Positions 25,960-36,675 of a stretch of DNA of 64,000 nucleotides are shown piece after piece. The notes below the pieces were generated by a model. That model had not been told where the DNA came from. It ran no database searches and worked only from the letters and a program-made list of their open reading frames with translations. A program made the translations under genes and the position numbers. The first letter of the stretch is position 1. Each line of letters starts with the position of its first letter. The DNA comes from Glandiceps talaboti (Eukaryota; Hemichordata; Enteropneusta; Spengelidae), in the NCBI RefSeq assembly GCF_964340395.1, contig NC_135549.1, positions 28,456,095-28,520,094 of the forward strand, given 5' to 3'.

Positions 25960-26075
25960 GGGGGGGGGGGGGCAGTCATTTTTAACAGCCTGGGGGGGGG
26001 GGGCAGGTGGTTTTGGGGGGGATGGGGTCATTTTAGAAAACACCACTTGAAGTAGGGAGGGGGTCACTTTGGACA
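25960..26075. repeat. G-rich homopolymer region
   Basis: Three long G runs separated by short spacers, including GGGGTCATTTTAGAAAACAC. The phrase resembles the stretch at 3640-3700 read on the same strand. Confidence 0.7.
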
Positions 26076-26257
26076 ACAAGAAGTGTATTTGTCATTTGGA
26101 CGACGTGAAATGACTCCTTAAGTGTAATTTGTCAAACTTTTACAGTGCGGGTGGATGCCTCCTCCCGTACCCTCCCCATCCATATTTCCATATGTGGATG
26201 CGTCATGTGCACTATTTCTAAAAGATGTTTTTATAGATATCAACATTTAGTATTTAG

Positions 26258-26342
26258 TATATAGTTATTCTGGAATGGCTAGGTATATAGTTATTCTAGA
26301 ATGGCTAGGTATATAGTTATTCTAGAATGGCTAAGTATATAT
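26258..26342. repeat. 26-bp tandem repeat, three copies
   Basis: The unit TATATAGTTATTCTAGAATG plus GCTAGG is repeated three times with single-base changes. Confidence 0.9.
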
Positions 26343-26417
26343 CAGGTTATAAGGGTTAGGATTAGACTTATCCAGTTTCATTTTAGAGAGCCTTCAGTAA
26401 TTACAGACTAGTACAAG

Positions 26418-26921
26418 CATCAATCAATCAGCAAAGTTTATATAGCGCCAAAATCCAAAAACATTGTTTTGCTCTATGACGCTCAATGGCTAAACCACAC
26501 TGTATGCTTTGGAGAATAAGTGTGTTTTCAGTTTTCTTGTGAAAGTTTCCAAGTTTGGAGATTCTCTGATGTCGAGTGGTAGTACGTTCCATAGTTTAGG
26601 CGCAGCATATGAAAATGCACGGCCACCATATGTGATGGTTTTGTAGGTTGTAGATGTTAAAAGTTTCTTGGTGGATGAACGGAGTGTACGAGTTGGAATA
26701 TAGGGCTGGAGCAGATCACTGATGTACGCAGGAGTCTGGTTGTGAATAGCCTTGAAAGTTAACAGCAAAATTTTGTAGTCAATCCTGAGACGAACTGGTA
26801 ACCAATGGAGATGGGTGAGAACTGGGGTGATCGGTGCAAATTTCCTGGTGCGTGTGATTATTCTTGCTGCAGTATTTTGAGCTCGTTGTAACAGGCCTAT
26901 TGTGTTGTCTGGCAGGCAGTA
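26418..26921 (-). mobile_element. CR1/L2-like LINE, 3' fragment
   Basis: On the minus strand a frame ending at 26490 encodes the C-terminal part of a non-LTR reverse transcriptase. It contains LLQRAQNTAARIITRTRKF, LTHLHWLPVRLRIDYKILLL, TFKAIHNQTPAYISDLLQPY and APKLWNVLPLDIRES. These are hallmarks of the thumb/C-terminal region in CR1, L2 and Rex1-type elements. Downstream, GGCGCTATATAAACTTTGCTG runs into GATT-type short repeats (26418-26430), the usual CR1-like tail. The catalytic YADD region is missing, so the copy is 5'-truncated and dead. Its 5' break abuts a GCAGGCAG/CATA microsatellite. Confidence 0.85.
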
Positions 26922-27076
26922 GGCAGGCAAACAGGCAGGCAGGCACACATACACACACGCGCACGCATGTACGTATGTACATGTACGTACACGTACGTAC
27001 GTACATACATACATACATACATACATACATACATACATACATACATACATACATACATACATACATACATACATAC
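26922..27076. repeat. GGCA then ACGT/CATA microsatellite
   Basis: Short GGCAGGCA units, CA and ACGT units, then about 18 CATA units, immediately before the secreted-protein exon. Confidence 0.93.
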
Positions 27077-27185
27077 GGCGGCCCCTAGGCGACAATACAA
27101 AATCTTAATTCTTTGGTCAACTTAATATTGAGGTACACGCACAAATCCTTATCTCTATTTCACTTTTTTTTCCAGGGTAACGGGA

Positions 27186-27632
27186 ATGTATACGGACATG
27201 CCTCTGCAGCAGAGGGGGATAACCAGCTTCCTCCTCTTGTTATTGTGTTTATCGCTGGCTGTTGGACAAAATAGCAATAATGGTCACTCGAATGGACAAG
27301 GGTCCGCTAATGGTGGACAACTAAGCGACAGATATTACTATCATATTTTCGGCAAGAAGGACGCATCAAAGCTCAACGAAAAGTACACGGAATGGCGAGG
27401 ACGCGAGAAAGAAAACAAATCACCCAAAGAACAAATGGAGGAATTGCTCACCCAAGCAGCATGGCTGAACGGCTTGGTAGCAGAGAGAGAAAATGCAGCA
27501 AAGCTTCGAGGCAACACATCTCCATACGCCGAGCACTTACCTGAATCATCACCATCCAAAAGAAACACAATTGGAGACGAAAATCGACAGATGTGTAAAC
27601 TTTTGAGGACCTTACTTAACCACTCAAAATAG
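27186..27632 (+). CDS. Small secreted protein, possible peptide precursor
   Basis: An acceptor (TTTTTTTTCCAG before 27176) leads directly into a single open frame of 148 codons ending at TAG. The N-terminus is a clear signal peptide: a basic start (PLQQRG), a hydrophobic core (SFLLLLLCLSLAV) and a likely cut at AVG|Q. The mature part begins with Gln and an Asn/Gly/Ser-rich stretch, then SDRYYYHIFGKKD. F-G-K-K is a textbook amidation plus dibasic cleavage site. A second dibasic site (SPSKRNTIGD) releases a C-terminal peptide with a single Cys (RQMCKLLRTLLNHSK). The middle is Lys/Glu-rich and helical, and no known domain is recognised. A neuropeptide or hormone precursor fits these signs, but an ordinary secreted protein is possible. 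The upstream exon(s) must be untranslated or distant. Confidence 0.6.
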   Translation: MYTDMPLQQRGITSFLLLLLCLSLAVGQNSNNGHSNGQGSANGGQLSDRYYYHIFGKKDASKLNEKYTEWRGREKENKSPKEQMEELLTQAAWLNGLVAERENAAKLRGNTSPYAEHLPESSPSKRNTIGDENRQMCKLLRTLLNHSK

Positions 27633-28505
27633 ATAACTGGAAGTTATGAAAAATATATCCAATAGAATTTTGACAAAATGTGTTCGTTTGATGACAATTA
27701 CTACAAAGAAATGTCACCTTTTACTTTCAATTTTGTCATTACCTTAATTTAATGAGAAAGGAGTTTAAATGAACAAATTCTGCACCTGTGCTAAAACGAT
27801 TTTATTTCCATGGAAAGTGTTGTTGATATTTCTCGTGGGCGATGAGTCTTCATTTGGAAATGTGAAACGTGGGTCCCAATGCTGTGCTAATTATCACGCT
27901 ACTACTGTACAAATACACCTGGCATATTCAACAAAATCATAGCTTACAGAAAAAAGTGATAAAGGTCTGTCTACGGTTTGGTGATGAAGACTGCCGTTTG
28001 GTGATGAAGACATAAAATAGTTGCTATGACAACAAGACTAGTACAAATGGATGCCCCAAGTCCTTGCATCACTTTAACCACTCTCCGACTGCTATGCTTT
28101 AACGCCGGTTGCAAGGTCGAATCAAGGTTACATTTAATACAGTCCATAAAAAGACTATCATACTAAACTTAGCTTCTAAATGTTGTATCGTTAGTTAGGG
28201 AGTTTATGTTTAAAAAACTATTTCGTAGATTCAAATATAAAGTGTAGTGTCGTCATTGACAAATTTTCTTTTTAAAAAAATTCCTGTCAGTAAAAATTAT
28301 TATTTCTCACACTTTTACTAATTAGAAAATGTATATTGTACGTTATTTATCATAATATTTACATAAATTTACATATTATGTGTACAAGTGGTGTCTTTTA
28401 ATATTGCATGCATCAATCGATATCACTGACAACCAAAATGTATTTTTCTGTCAATTATGTGAAAATCACGGGTTATGTGCACTAGATTACAAATCATTCT
28501 GTGAC

Positions 28506-28554
28506 GGTCACGTGTTATGTGCACTCTTCCAAATCATTCTGTGAAGGTCACGTG
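28506..28554. promoter_or_regulatory. Duplicated GGTCACGTG E-box motif
   Basis: GGTCACGTGTTATGTG occurs at 28506 and 28546 inside a 40-base direct duplication, and a weaker form (ATCACGGGTTATGTGCAC) precedes them at about 28467. The core CACGTG is an E-box, and the AAGGTCA lead of the second copy resembles a nuclear-receptor half site. Confidence 0.35.
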
Positions 28555-28648
28555 TTATGTGAACTTTAACAAATACGTTTAGTCAAAAGTATTCCATTAG
28601 TCACTAAATTTTCCCTGTAAGTTTACAACCTTAGATGGTATGAATTCA

Positions 28649-28652
<4 letters not shown>

Positions 28653-28707
<55 letters not shown>

Positions 28708-28780
28708 TACATACATACATACATACATACATACATACATACATACATACATACATACATACATACATACACACACACTG
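28653..28780. repeat. CA then CATA microsatellite
   Basis: About 25 CA units followed by about 17 CATA units. Confidence 0.95.
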
Positions 28781-29178
28781 TTTATTTCCTCCATTAACTG
28801 GCTTTAAGGTTATATCACCTAATTTTCAACTCACTAAAAACTGTTATAGTTTGATATCACATCAAAGAAAATAATAGTTATAAGGTCTGATTGCTAGTAT
28901 TTTTATGGCATCGAGAGTTATAAAAAACTGTCGTAAAGACAGACTGTAACCGACACACGTAGGAACGTCATGCTGGTACTATCATTACGATAGGAATTCT
29001 TTCCATCGTGTTATTAGAACTTGTGTTCTTTCTATCTCTGATAGAGGCAGTCTGCGCTCCCAATAAAACACACCAAGTCTTTCAAGTCAAGCTTTGTTTT
29101 TGGGTGTTTTTATTTCTCGTCAATATATCGATTTTATGTAAACATTCGAATGATCAATAACATTTCACCACAGTGTTT

Positions 29179-29179
<1 letters not shown>

Positions 29180-29261
<82 letters not shown>

Positions 29262-29284
29262 CCATCCTCATCATCATCATCATC
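29180..29284. repeat. ATC microsatellite
   Basis: About 34 ATC units with two interruptions. A second ATC array lies at 29621-29663. Confidence 0.95.
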
Positions 29285-29818
29285 TTTATCTTTTAAGGAA
29301 ACGTTTATTTATGTTCAAAACCTGTTACTATTAAAACTTTTTTTGAAAATACATATAAGGGTAGCAGGGCGAAGGCACACAGATGAAAGTATGGGGTGCT
29401 CAACCATGCAATGAAAACGTTCCACGGATAAAGATGTAGACAGTTTCTACAGTTACAATCATCGATAGTGACAAAGTACGTAGCCGGGTTTTGCGTTGAG
29501 ACTTACAAATTCTCATTAAGTTCTGATCGAAAAAATGGTGAAGAGAGCGGAAAATATAATGGTAATGATGACAAAATGTCAACAATAAAAACGTATTAAA
29601 CAAGTGCATACGGTATGTGTAGTATCATCATCATCATCATCATCATCATAATCATCATCATCAACGTGTTCATGAACAAAACTCCACGAACATAACACAT
29701 TTTTGAAAACAGTCGTTTATTCCATTCCACACGAGTATTGCCAATATCAATTATGTATTATACAGATGTGCACTAATACTATTATACAGCCGATTTTTTA
29801 TTTAAGATCACGTGACAC

Positions 29819-29930
29819 TGTTAAGTGTACACTTCTATAGGCTATTCTGTAAAGGTCACGTGATATGCATTGTATAAGTCACGTGATATGCATTGTATAG
29901 GTCACGTGATATGCATTGTATAGGTCACGT
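29819..29930. repeat. 23-bp tandem repeat carrying CACGTGA boxes
   Basis: GTCACGTGATATGCATTGTA with a three-base spacer recurs at exact 23-base spacing (29854, 29877, 29900, and partly 29923). A further CACGTGA lies at 29819. It echoes the GGTCACGTG duplication at 28506-28554. Confidence 0.85.
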
Positions 29931-31655
29931 TCAAAACATCACGATTTCTAAATTGCATATTAAAATCCCCATTATTAGGCCACTATTTTGACATTTCCTC
30001 AAAGTAATGAGTGATTTTCCGATCGACAACTTTTTTTCTTTTTTTTTTACAAATACGGTAAAGACCCGTTGGATACATTGTATATGTTACAGATATAACT
30101 TGTCATCGCTGTCTCTGCATGTCTGTCGGCCACTTTCCGTCCATATATGTGACTGACCTTTAAAAAGATATTGTAGCGGTATTTCTATATTTGTCTTTTC
30201 AATGATACGATTAGTAATCAGTTTTAGTCTGCGCGTATGTGTTCTCACCTTTTATCATTTCGATTTTGATTTCCGCATATTATCACAACGTGTATTAGAT
30301 TGTATGTGTAGCCCTATTCGTACCCCATTTTATTCCTCCCCCCCCCCCCCCATATTTTCTCCTTAGTCCCTGACCGTACATTCTGGCCGTTCCCTAACCA
30401 AAGGGATAATCAGTTTGACGAGTTCTTGAGCAACACTTGGGGAAAAAAGTTTCTATATATTTTTGACTCAATCGTTTTCCCACGGGACATAATCATGACT
30501 TAGTAAGTGACCTTATAGTCATTTCTATGCTTCTCATGACTTGATCAACCGCTCGAGGAATCTGACTAACCGTACAAAATGGCGCCCTCTATGGTAAGGT
30601 AAAAAAAAACACAACTGTGGTGGTAAAGGTGGTAAAGATGGCGCGAATCAACACTGTAGTGTATGTCTTGGCAAATATTGCTGTTTATCACTGGAATTCG
30701 TGACATTTGATTAATTTATTAACAATTTATAGTTACCTCCTGACTATAAATGTCATTTCTTAGACAACCTGACTGTTATAAAAGTCACGTATGATTGTAA
30801 AATGAAGGTATCGTGAGCATACACACACATCATTATAATGAAGACTTGTGCTGGTGGATATAGCTGCAAATAAAACTTTGCACTGCACCAAACACGCTTG
30901 AATAAATCCTAGCAGTCACAGCCGGTCAACCTGAGGGACGGGCGCACTGTACCCTGGGATTTTACCACCTGCACCTAGCGGTCTGAGGCAAAATTCTGAT
31001 GTCACGCATGTGTAAACATTGTGACTTCTGGGGCCGGCTACATGAAAGTTTGAAAGTTATAATTTATTTAAGCATTTTATTTGGGGCGGTACAAAGTTTT
31101 ATTATCTGTACAGATATATGTTTCCTTTTTTTCCTTAAATCGACCGTCCGACCCACCATGTTACTATGAGCAACATTCAGTAAAACGCGTACGCATATAG
31201 AGACTATATGATGTGTTCATCATTAAAATACACATCCGACACCACCACCATGTATACATTTGATACGAAATCAATAGAATGGGTGCGTCTCCGTTCACTA
31301 AAACATTGATTATATTTAAAAGTCTCTGCGACATCATCAAACTCCCACATCTTATCATCTCACATATTGCTCGTGAGCTTGCAGAAACTACTAGTACTTA
31401 CGCTATTAGTAGTTTCTTCAAGCTAGCTAGGGCAGTCAACTTTAAGAATGATTTTAGAAACCAAATAATTCTTTGTACTTGGTGTAACACCGACATGGGA
31501 CTGAAACTATAAAATCCATAGAATGCCAAAATAACGTTGGTATAAACAAAATAAAAACTCAAGATTGATATTTCTTAGAAATAAGCAGACGATTCCCCCC
31601 CCCCAAAAAAAAGTCAGGCCACATACACGTTGACAAGAATTACAGTTTTCACCAC
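29931..31655. other. Intergenic, no gene supported
   Basis: A poly-C run lies at 30338-30350 and a G/C-richer stretch without an open frame at 30900-31050. AATAAA at 30867-30872 is not tied to any gene here. Confidence 0.4.
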
Positions 31656-31699
31656 CATCATAAACCACAGCTCTTTTACGACACCGTCCAAAACGCACC
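31656..31699 (-). repeat. Second copy of the 45-base segment at 24264
   Basis: CATCATAAACCACAG then CTCTTTTACGACACCGTCCA matches 24264-24308 with mainly G/A changes and one missing base. A CCACCAT lead-in precedes it. Confidence 0.6.
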
Positions 31700-31710
31700 T
31701 TCAAATCAAG

Positions 31711-31894
<184 letters not shown>

Positions 31895-31950
31895 AATAGT
31901 ATCAAACTCGTAGAATAGAGTGCTCGATGCTTGGGTAAGCAGGGCGGGAA

Positions 31951-32221
<271 letters not shown>

Positions 32222-33008
32222 GGTTTTGAAAATTTGAACAAAATTACATGCTTTATTATTCGCTCTACTAACCGTATTATATTGAGCACTTTTATGTGGT
32301 TTTATCAACACTCAGTATATATATATATATATCATGATTTGTGTGTACATCGAAATCTTCTGTTTAGGTCTTGTTTTAATCAGTCGAGGTCGAGAATATA
32401 ATGTCTAGTATACTACCTGTCGATCCGAGTGAGGATGCTGAATCGATCCGAGGATGCTGATGTCAAAGGCCTAGCTAGCTGTAACTGGAAATAATGGATT
32501 TTTGACATTTTTTTTCTCAATTTTTATGTTGCTCTACTAGTTAAGCATGTATGGTCGCCTTTTGATAAAAAACACGCCCAAATTTGAATACAATTTCGAG
32601 TGTTATAGCAAGTATATCATAATTCCATAGATACATGAGCACCGTGGATGTATGAAGGACGCCTCCAATGTCTGATCTGCAGATTGGTAGCAATCATCAT
32701 ATCAACATCGTATCAGAAACTAGTGAAGTCATTGTCTCAACCACGTCGTTATCCATGTACACTGTACCATAGTATAACTTCTCCAAAGTAGCTGGTATAA
32801 AAGGGCTTCTCTCATTGGTTAATAAAGTAAGTTACAGGATGGTGGCATTTTCTGGACACGAGGGGGCGCACTACATACACGAACACCCACGAACCAGCGT
32901 CTTCAAGCGTACTTATGAATTAAAAATCCTTAATAGTTCAAGTTGACTACAAAAGGATAGGAAAAATTGTGGCAATCACCAATATAGTTGTAATGTTTGA
33001 AAGTTTTC

Positions 33009-34716
33009 TTTATTCATACATTGAAATGTGCAAATAATTCAACACAACTCAAAATCTGGTAAGTACAAATGTAGCATACTAGAATTACATTATTCTACAA
33101 ATAGTTGCAGTGTTGTAATATACATAACCAAAGTTATAGTCGGTATATCTCAGATTTCTATAAATTGTCCATTTTTATTTAATAGTTGGCTTGTTAAAAA
33201 ATGAAATAAAATTTGAAAACACATTGTACCAACACTTCATACATATTTCATATCACTGAAATTAAATCCCTTCAACTATTCTGTGGTATCACTTTTAAGT
33301 CTAATGGTATGCATTATGTCTGCCACATGAAGTAGAACCTCTATGGCACATGCCACATGAAATAGAACCTCTATGACATGACATATGAAATAAAACCTCT
33401 ATGGCACATGCCACATGACACAGAACCTCTACGACATGACACATGAAATAGAACCTCTATGACATGACATATGAAATAAAACCTCTATGGCACATGCCAC
33501 ATGACACAGAACCTCTACGACATGACACATGAAATAGAACCTCTATGACATGACACATGAAACAGAACCTCTATGGCACATGCCACATGACACAGAACCT
33601 CTACGACATGACACATGAAATAGAACCTCTATGACATGACATATGAAATAAAACCTCTATGGCACATGCCACATGACACAGAACCTCTACGACATGACAC
33701 ATGAAATAGAACCTCTATGACATGACATATGAAATAAAACCTCTATGGCACATGCCACATGACACAGAACCTCTACGACATGACACATGAAATAGAACCT
33801 CTATGACATGACACATGAAACAGAACCTCTATGGCACATGCCACATGACACAGAACCTCTACGACATGACACATGAAATAGAACCTCTATGACATGACAC
33901 ATGAAACAGAACCTCTATGACATGACACATGAAAAAGTACTCTATGGTTTGCATCTATGCCACATGAAATAGAATCCATATAGCATATTATGCCACATGA
34001 AATAGAATCCCTATAGCATACTATGCCACATGGAATAGAATCAATATAGCATACTATGCCACATGAAATATGGCGGCACATGCAATTGAACACACACAGC
34101 CACATGAAATATGGCAAGCATGTATACCACATAAAACTGAATATCTATGGCATATGCCACATGCAACAGAATGACATGCATTGGCCACAGAAGGCAGCTT
34201 TATTACCATAACTGCAACCTAAATGTGAGTCACCAATAACAAAAACAACAATGGTGATAAACGGATCAGTAGTCCATAATGTTATACTAATAACAAGTGA
34301 TTATATTTGGCATTACACAAACAACCATCAAAGCTTATATGTATATGGTGTTCTATAAAATGTGATTTCTAGCAGAGGGAAAAAAATAACCGATTTGAAA
34401 ATACTCAAAATTTCATTGAATTTATGATTATCATAAAATAATTATTATAATAATTGATTGTACTGACTAATATATTTACAAATCTCAAACATCTTTTTTT
34501 TCTGAAAATTATGTCACATCAAATTTTATAAATCAAAGTTTGATCACAGACTACATAAACAGCTTATTTTAAGTAAGTGAATTTACGGATATTTTCTTTT
34601 TCTTGTACAATATTTCTATAAACCTAAAATTGCACTTTTTTTGTTTCTCCAAGTTTTCTGCTCGATGGATGGAATCGTGAAACTTCTAACTGTACATATT
34701 TCGAAGAAATTTTATT
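33009..34716 (-). terminator. Candidate poly(A) signals for the CIMIP7-like gene
   Basis: Minus-strand AATAAA hexamers read at 34716-34711, 34204-34199 and 33014-33009, 2-3.7 kb downstream of the stop codon at 36676. Which one is used cannot be told. The span between them and the stop has no other gene and could be a long 3' untranslated region. Confidence 0.3.
33311..34160. repeat. Higher-order minisatellite (28-30 bp units, 86 bp period)
   Basis: The basic unit is ACCTCTATGACATGACATAT plus GAAATAAA. It alternates with ACCTCTATGGCACATGCCAC plus ATGACACAGA and ACCTCTACGACATGACACAT plus GAAATAGA, making an 86-base composite that recurs several times. The units decay after 33940. Confidence 0.93.
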
Positions 34717-36675
34717 TAGTATGGACGAATCTTGAAAGACAAGGTAAATCATCCCTTTTCCCCCTCTTTTTCATGTGAAGTAGACTATGCCATTATAATG
34801 GACAATTGGACATACCAAAAATGCTTGTAACAAGGGGTGAGAAGGTATATTGTTGGAGGGATTCATTGAAAGTTTCTTACCTTAGGAGTACATGCATAAT
34901 TTTCCATTGCAATGTACATTGTAGAATTTACCAATATTAGCATACATGAGCAATCACTAGGTTAATTTTTGCAGTGAAATTTTTTTTTACCCCATACCTG
35001 AAAATTTACTTAGTTCTAAACAAAAAATTGTAGAATGATTTCTCTTTAAATTAGTGACCAAGCTTTCAAAGCAGAAGATGTAAGAGAGAAAGTTGGCACT
35101 TTATGTACACAATTATATGTTATATGTTTTTAGATCGAGATATACATCATTCATGTGTGAATTATTTACAACATGCAACGTGGATACAATTCATATAAAC
35201 AACTTTTCTATATTCAATGTTAGTTTTTTGTTAACTTGAAGTCTTTGTGTCACTTGATGAACTATTCTGCTAAAACTCCTTCAGGAACTCTTATTAAATG
35301 AGAAGATATATATCAGTTATATTATGGAAAGGTAAAACTGGCAAAATTATATGGACGACACGTCAGCTAAAGTTGCATGATTTTTGTTTGTTGATTTGTT
35401 TTGTTTTGTTTGTTTGTTGTTTCTAAACCTACACATCTACTGCTTTGCAAGTGAGTTGCAAAGGAACAATTAAAACATCCAAAGTTGGATATCCAACAAG
35501 GAAATTGGCACTCGTTATCTTTAGCATATCTACACCAGTGGTATTGGAACCCCACCCCCCCCCCCTCCTCTCCCCCTCCCATCCTCCTCTTCCCCTCCCT
35601 CACCCTTCTACGCTAACTCCACAAGATACCCAAGAGTTGTTACATTACATTACTATATTACATAATATTTTACAATAAAAAAAATCTGTGCTGTCTTCAT
35701 TTTTATACATAATTAATATCTTGAGTAATTATACGTAATGAGAAACTAACTTTACTGCATCAAGTTAAAACTTATACTTTTTTTAAAAAACTTACACTAA
35801 ATAACTATTTACTTGTGGGAGGGATCTCAAATGCTGTTTAAATCACATACTTTAACAGGGGAACTGAATTTACTGACAAACATACATATACATATATACC
35901 TATATGAACATGTACAAGTTGCGTAGTGGAAAAAACAAGAATCCAGTTTTTTGTGTACACGACAACTCTATGTAAGCGACCGAGCTGTTTTTTCTTCAAA
36001 TTTGAAAACAAAAATATCCCTTTTGTATTTGTCTTAGGAGCCATCTGTAAATTGTGCTACCCTGTTCAAATTAACTGCATACATTAGTAAAGATGTACAC
36101 TGCTTAGATGGTAAATTGTGTGAGATCAATGGAATTTGGCATATACAAAAGTGTTGTTTTTTTTCAAATGTGTCGTTGGTGGCGTTGTCACTTCACAGCC
36201 AGGAAGCACTAGTGTTATCAAGACATCCCATAGTCTAGTATTTAGATCAAACCTAATTCTACATCTATTTTTCCTAATTCAATATATTTCAGAAACTGGA
36301 AATACAACAGTGAGGTAAACTAAAATGCAATCTAACATTACGTAAATGTGGACATGTATTTTACTACTGGTGGCCTACTGTGGACGGCAAATATACAAAC
36401 TGCTTAATGTTGAGATTTCATTTATAATCGTACATGAATATAAAAAAAATGGAAATTAGCAAAGGTAGCTAAACAAATTCTGAAAGTCGGCCAAATAAGA
36501 TAGCACTGTCTTATGGCAGCTACATCTTACAGTAGCCTTCAAGTTGAAATCTTAACCTCAAAAAATTTACATACCAAAAGTTACTCTCTGTTTTCAATAA
36601 CTCATGGATTATACAAAATGTGGACTTTCTTTAAAATTATTAAAGTGATAAAGAAAATTCAGAGTTAACTTAAGT

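Noticed and set aside
33311-34160. CRISPR-like array
   Set aside because: Units are contiguous minisatellite repeats without unique spacers, in animal DNA.
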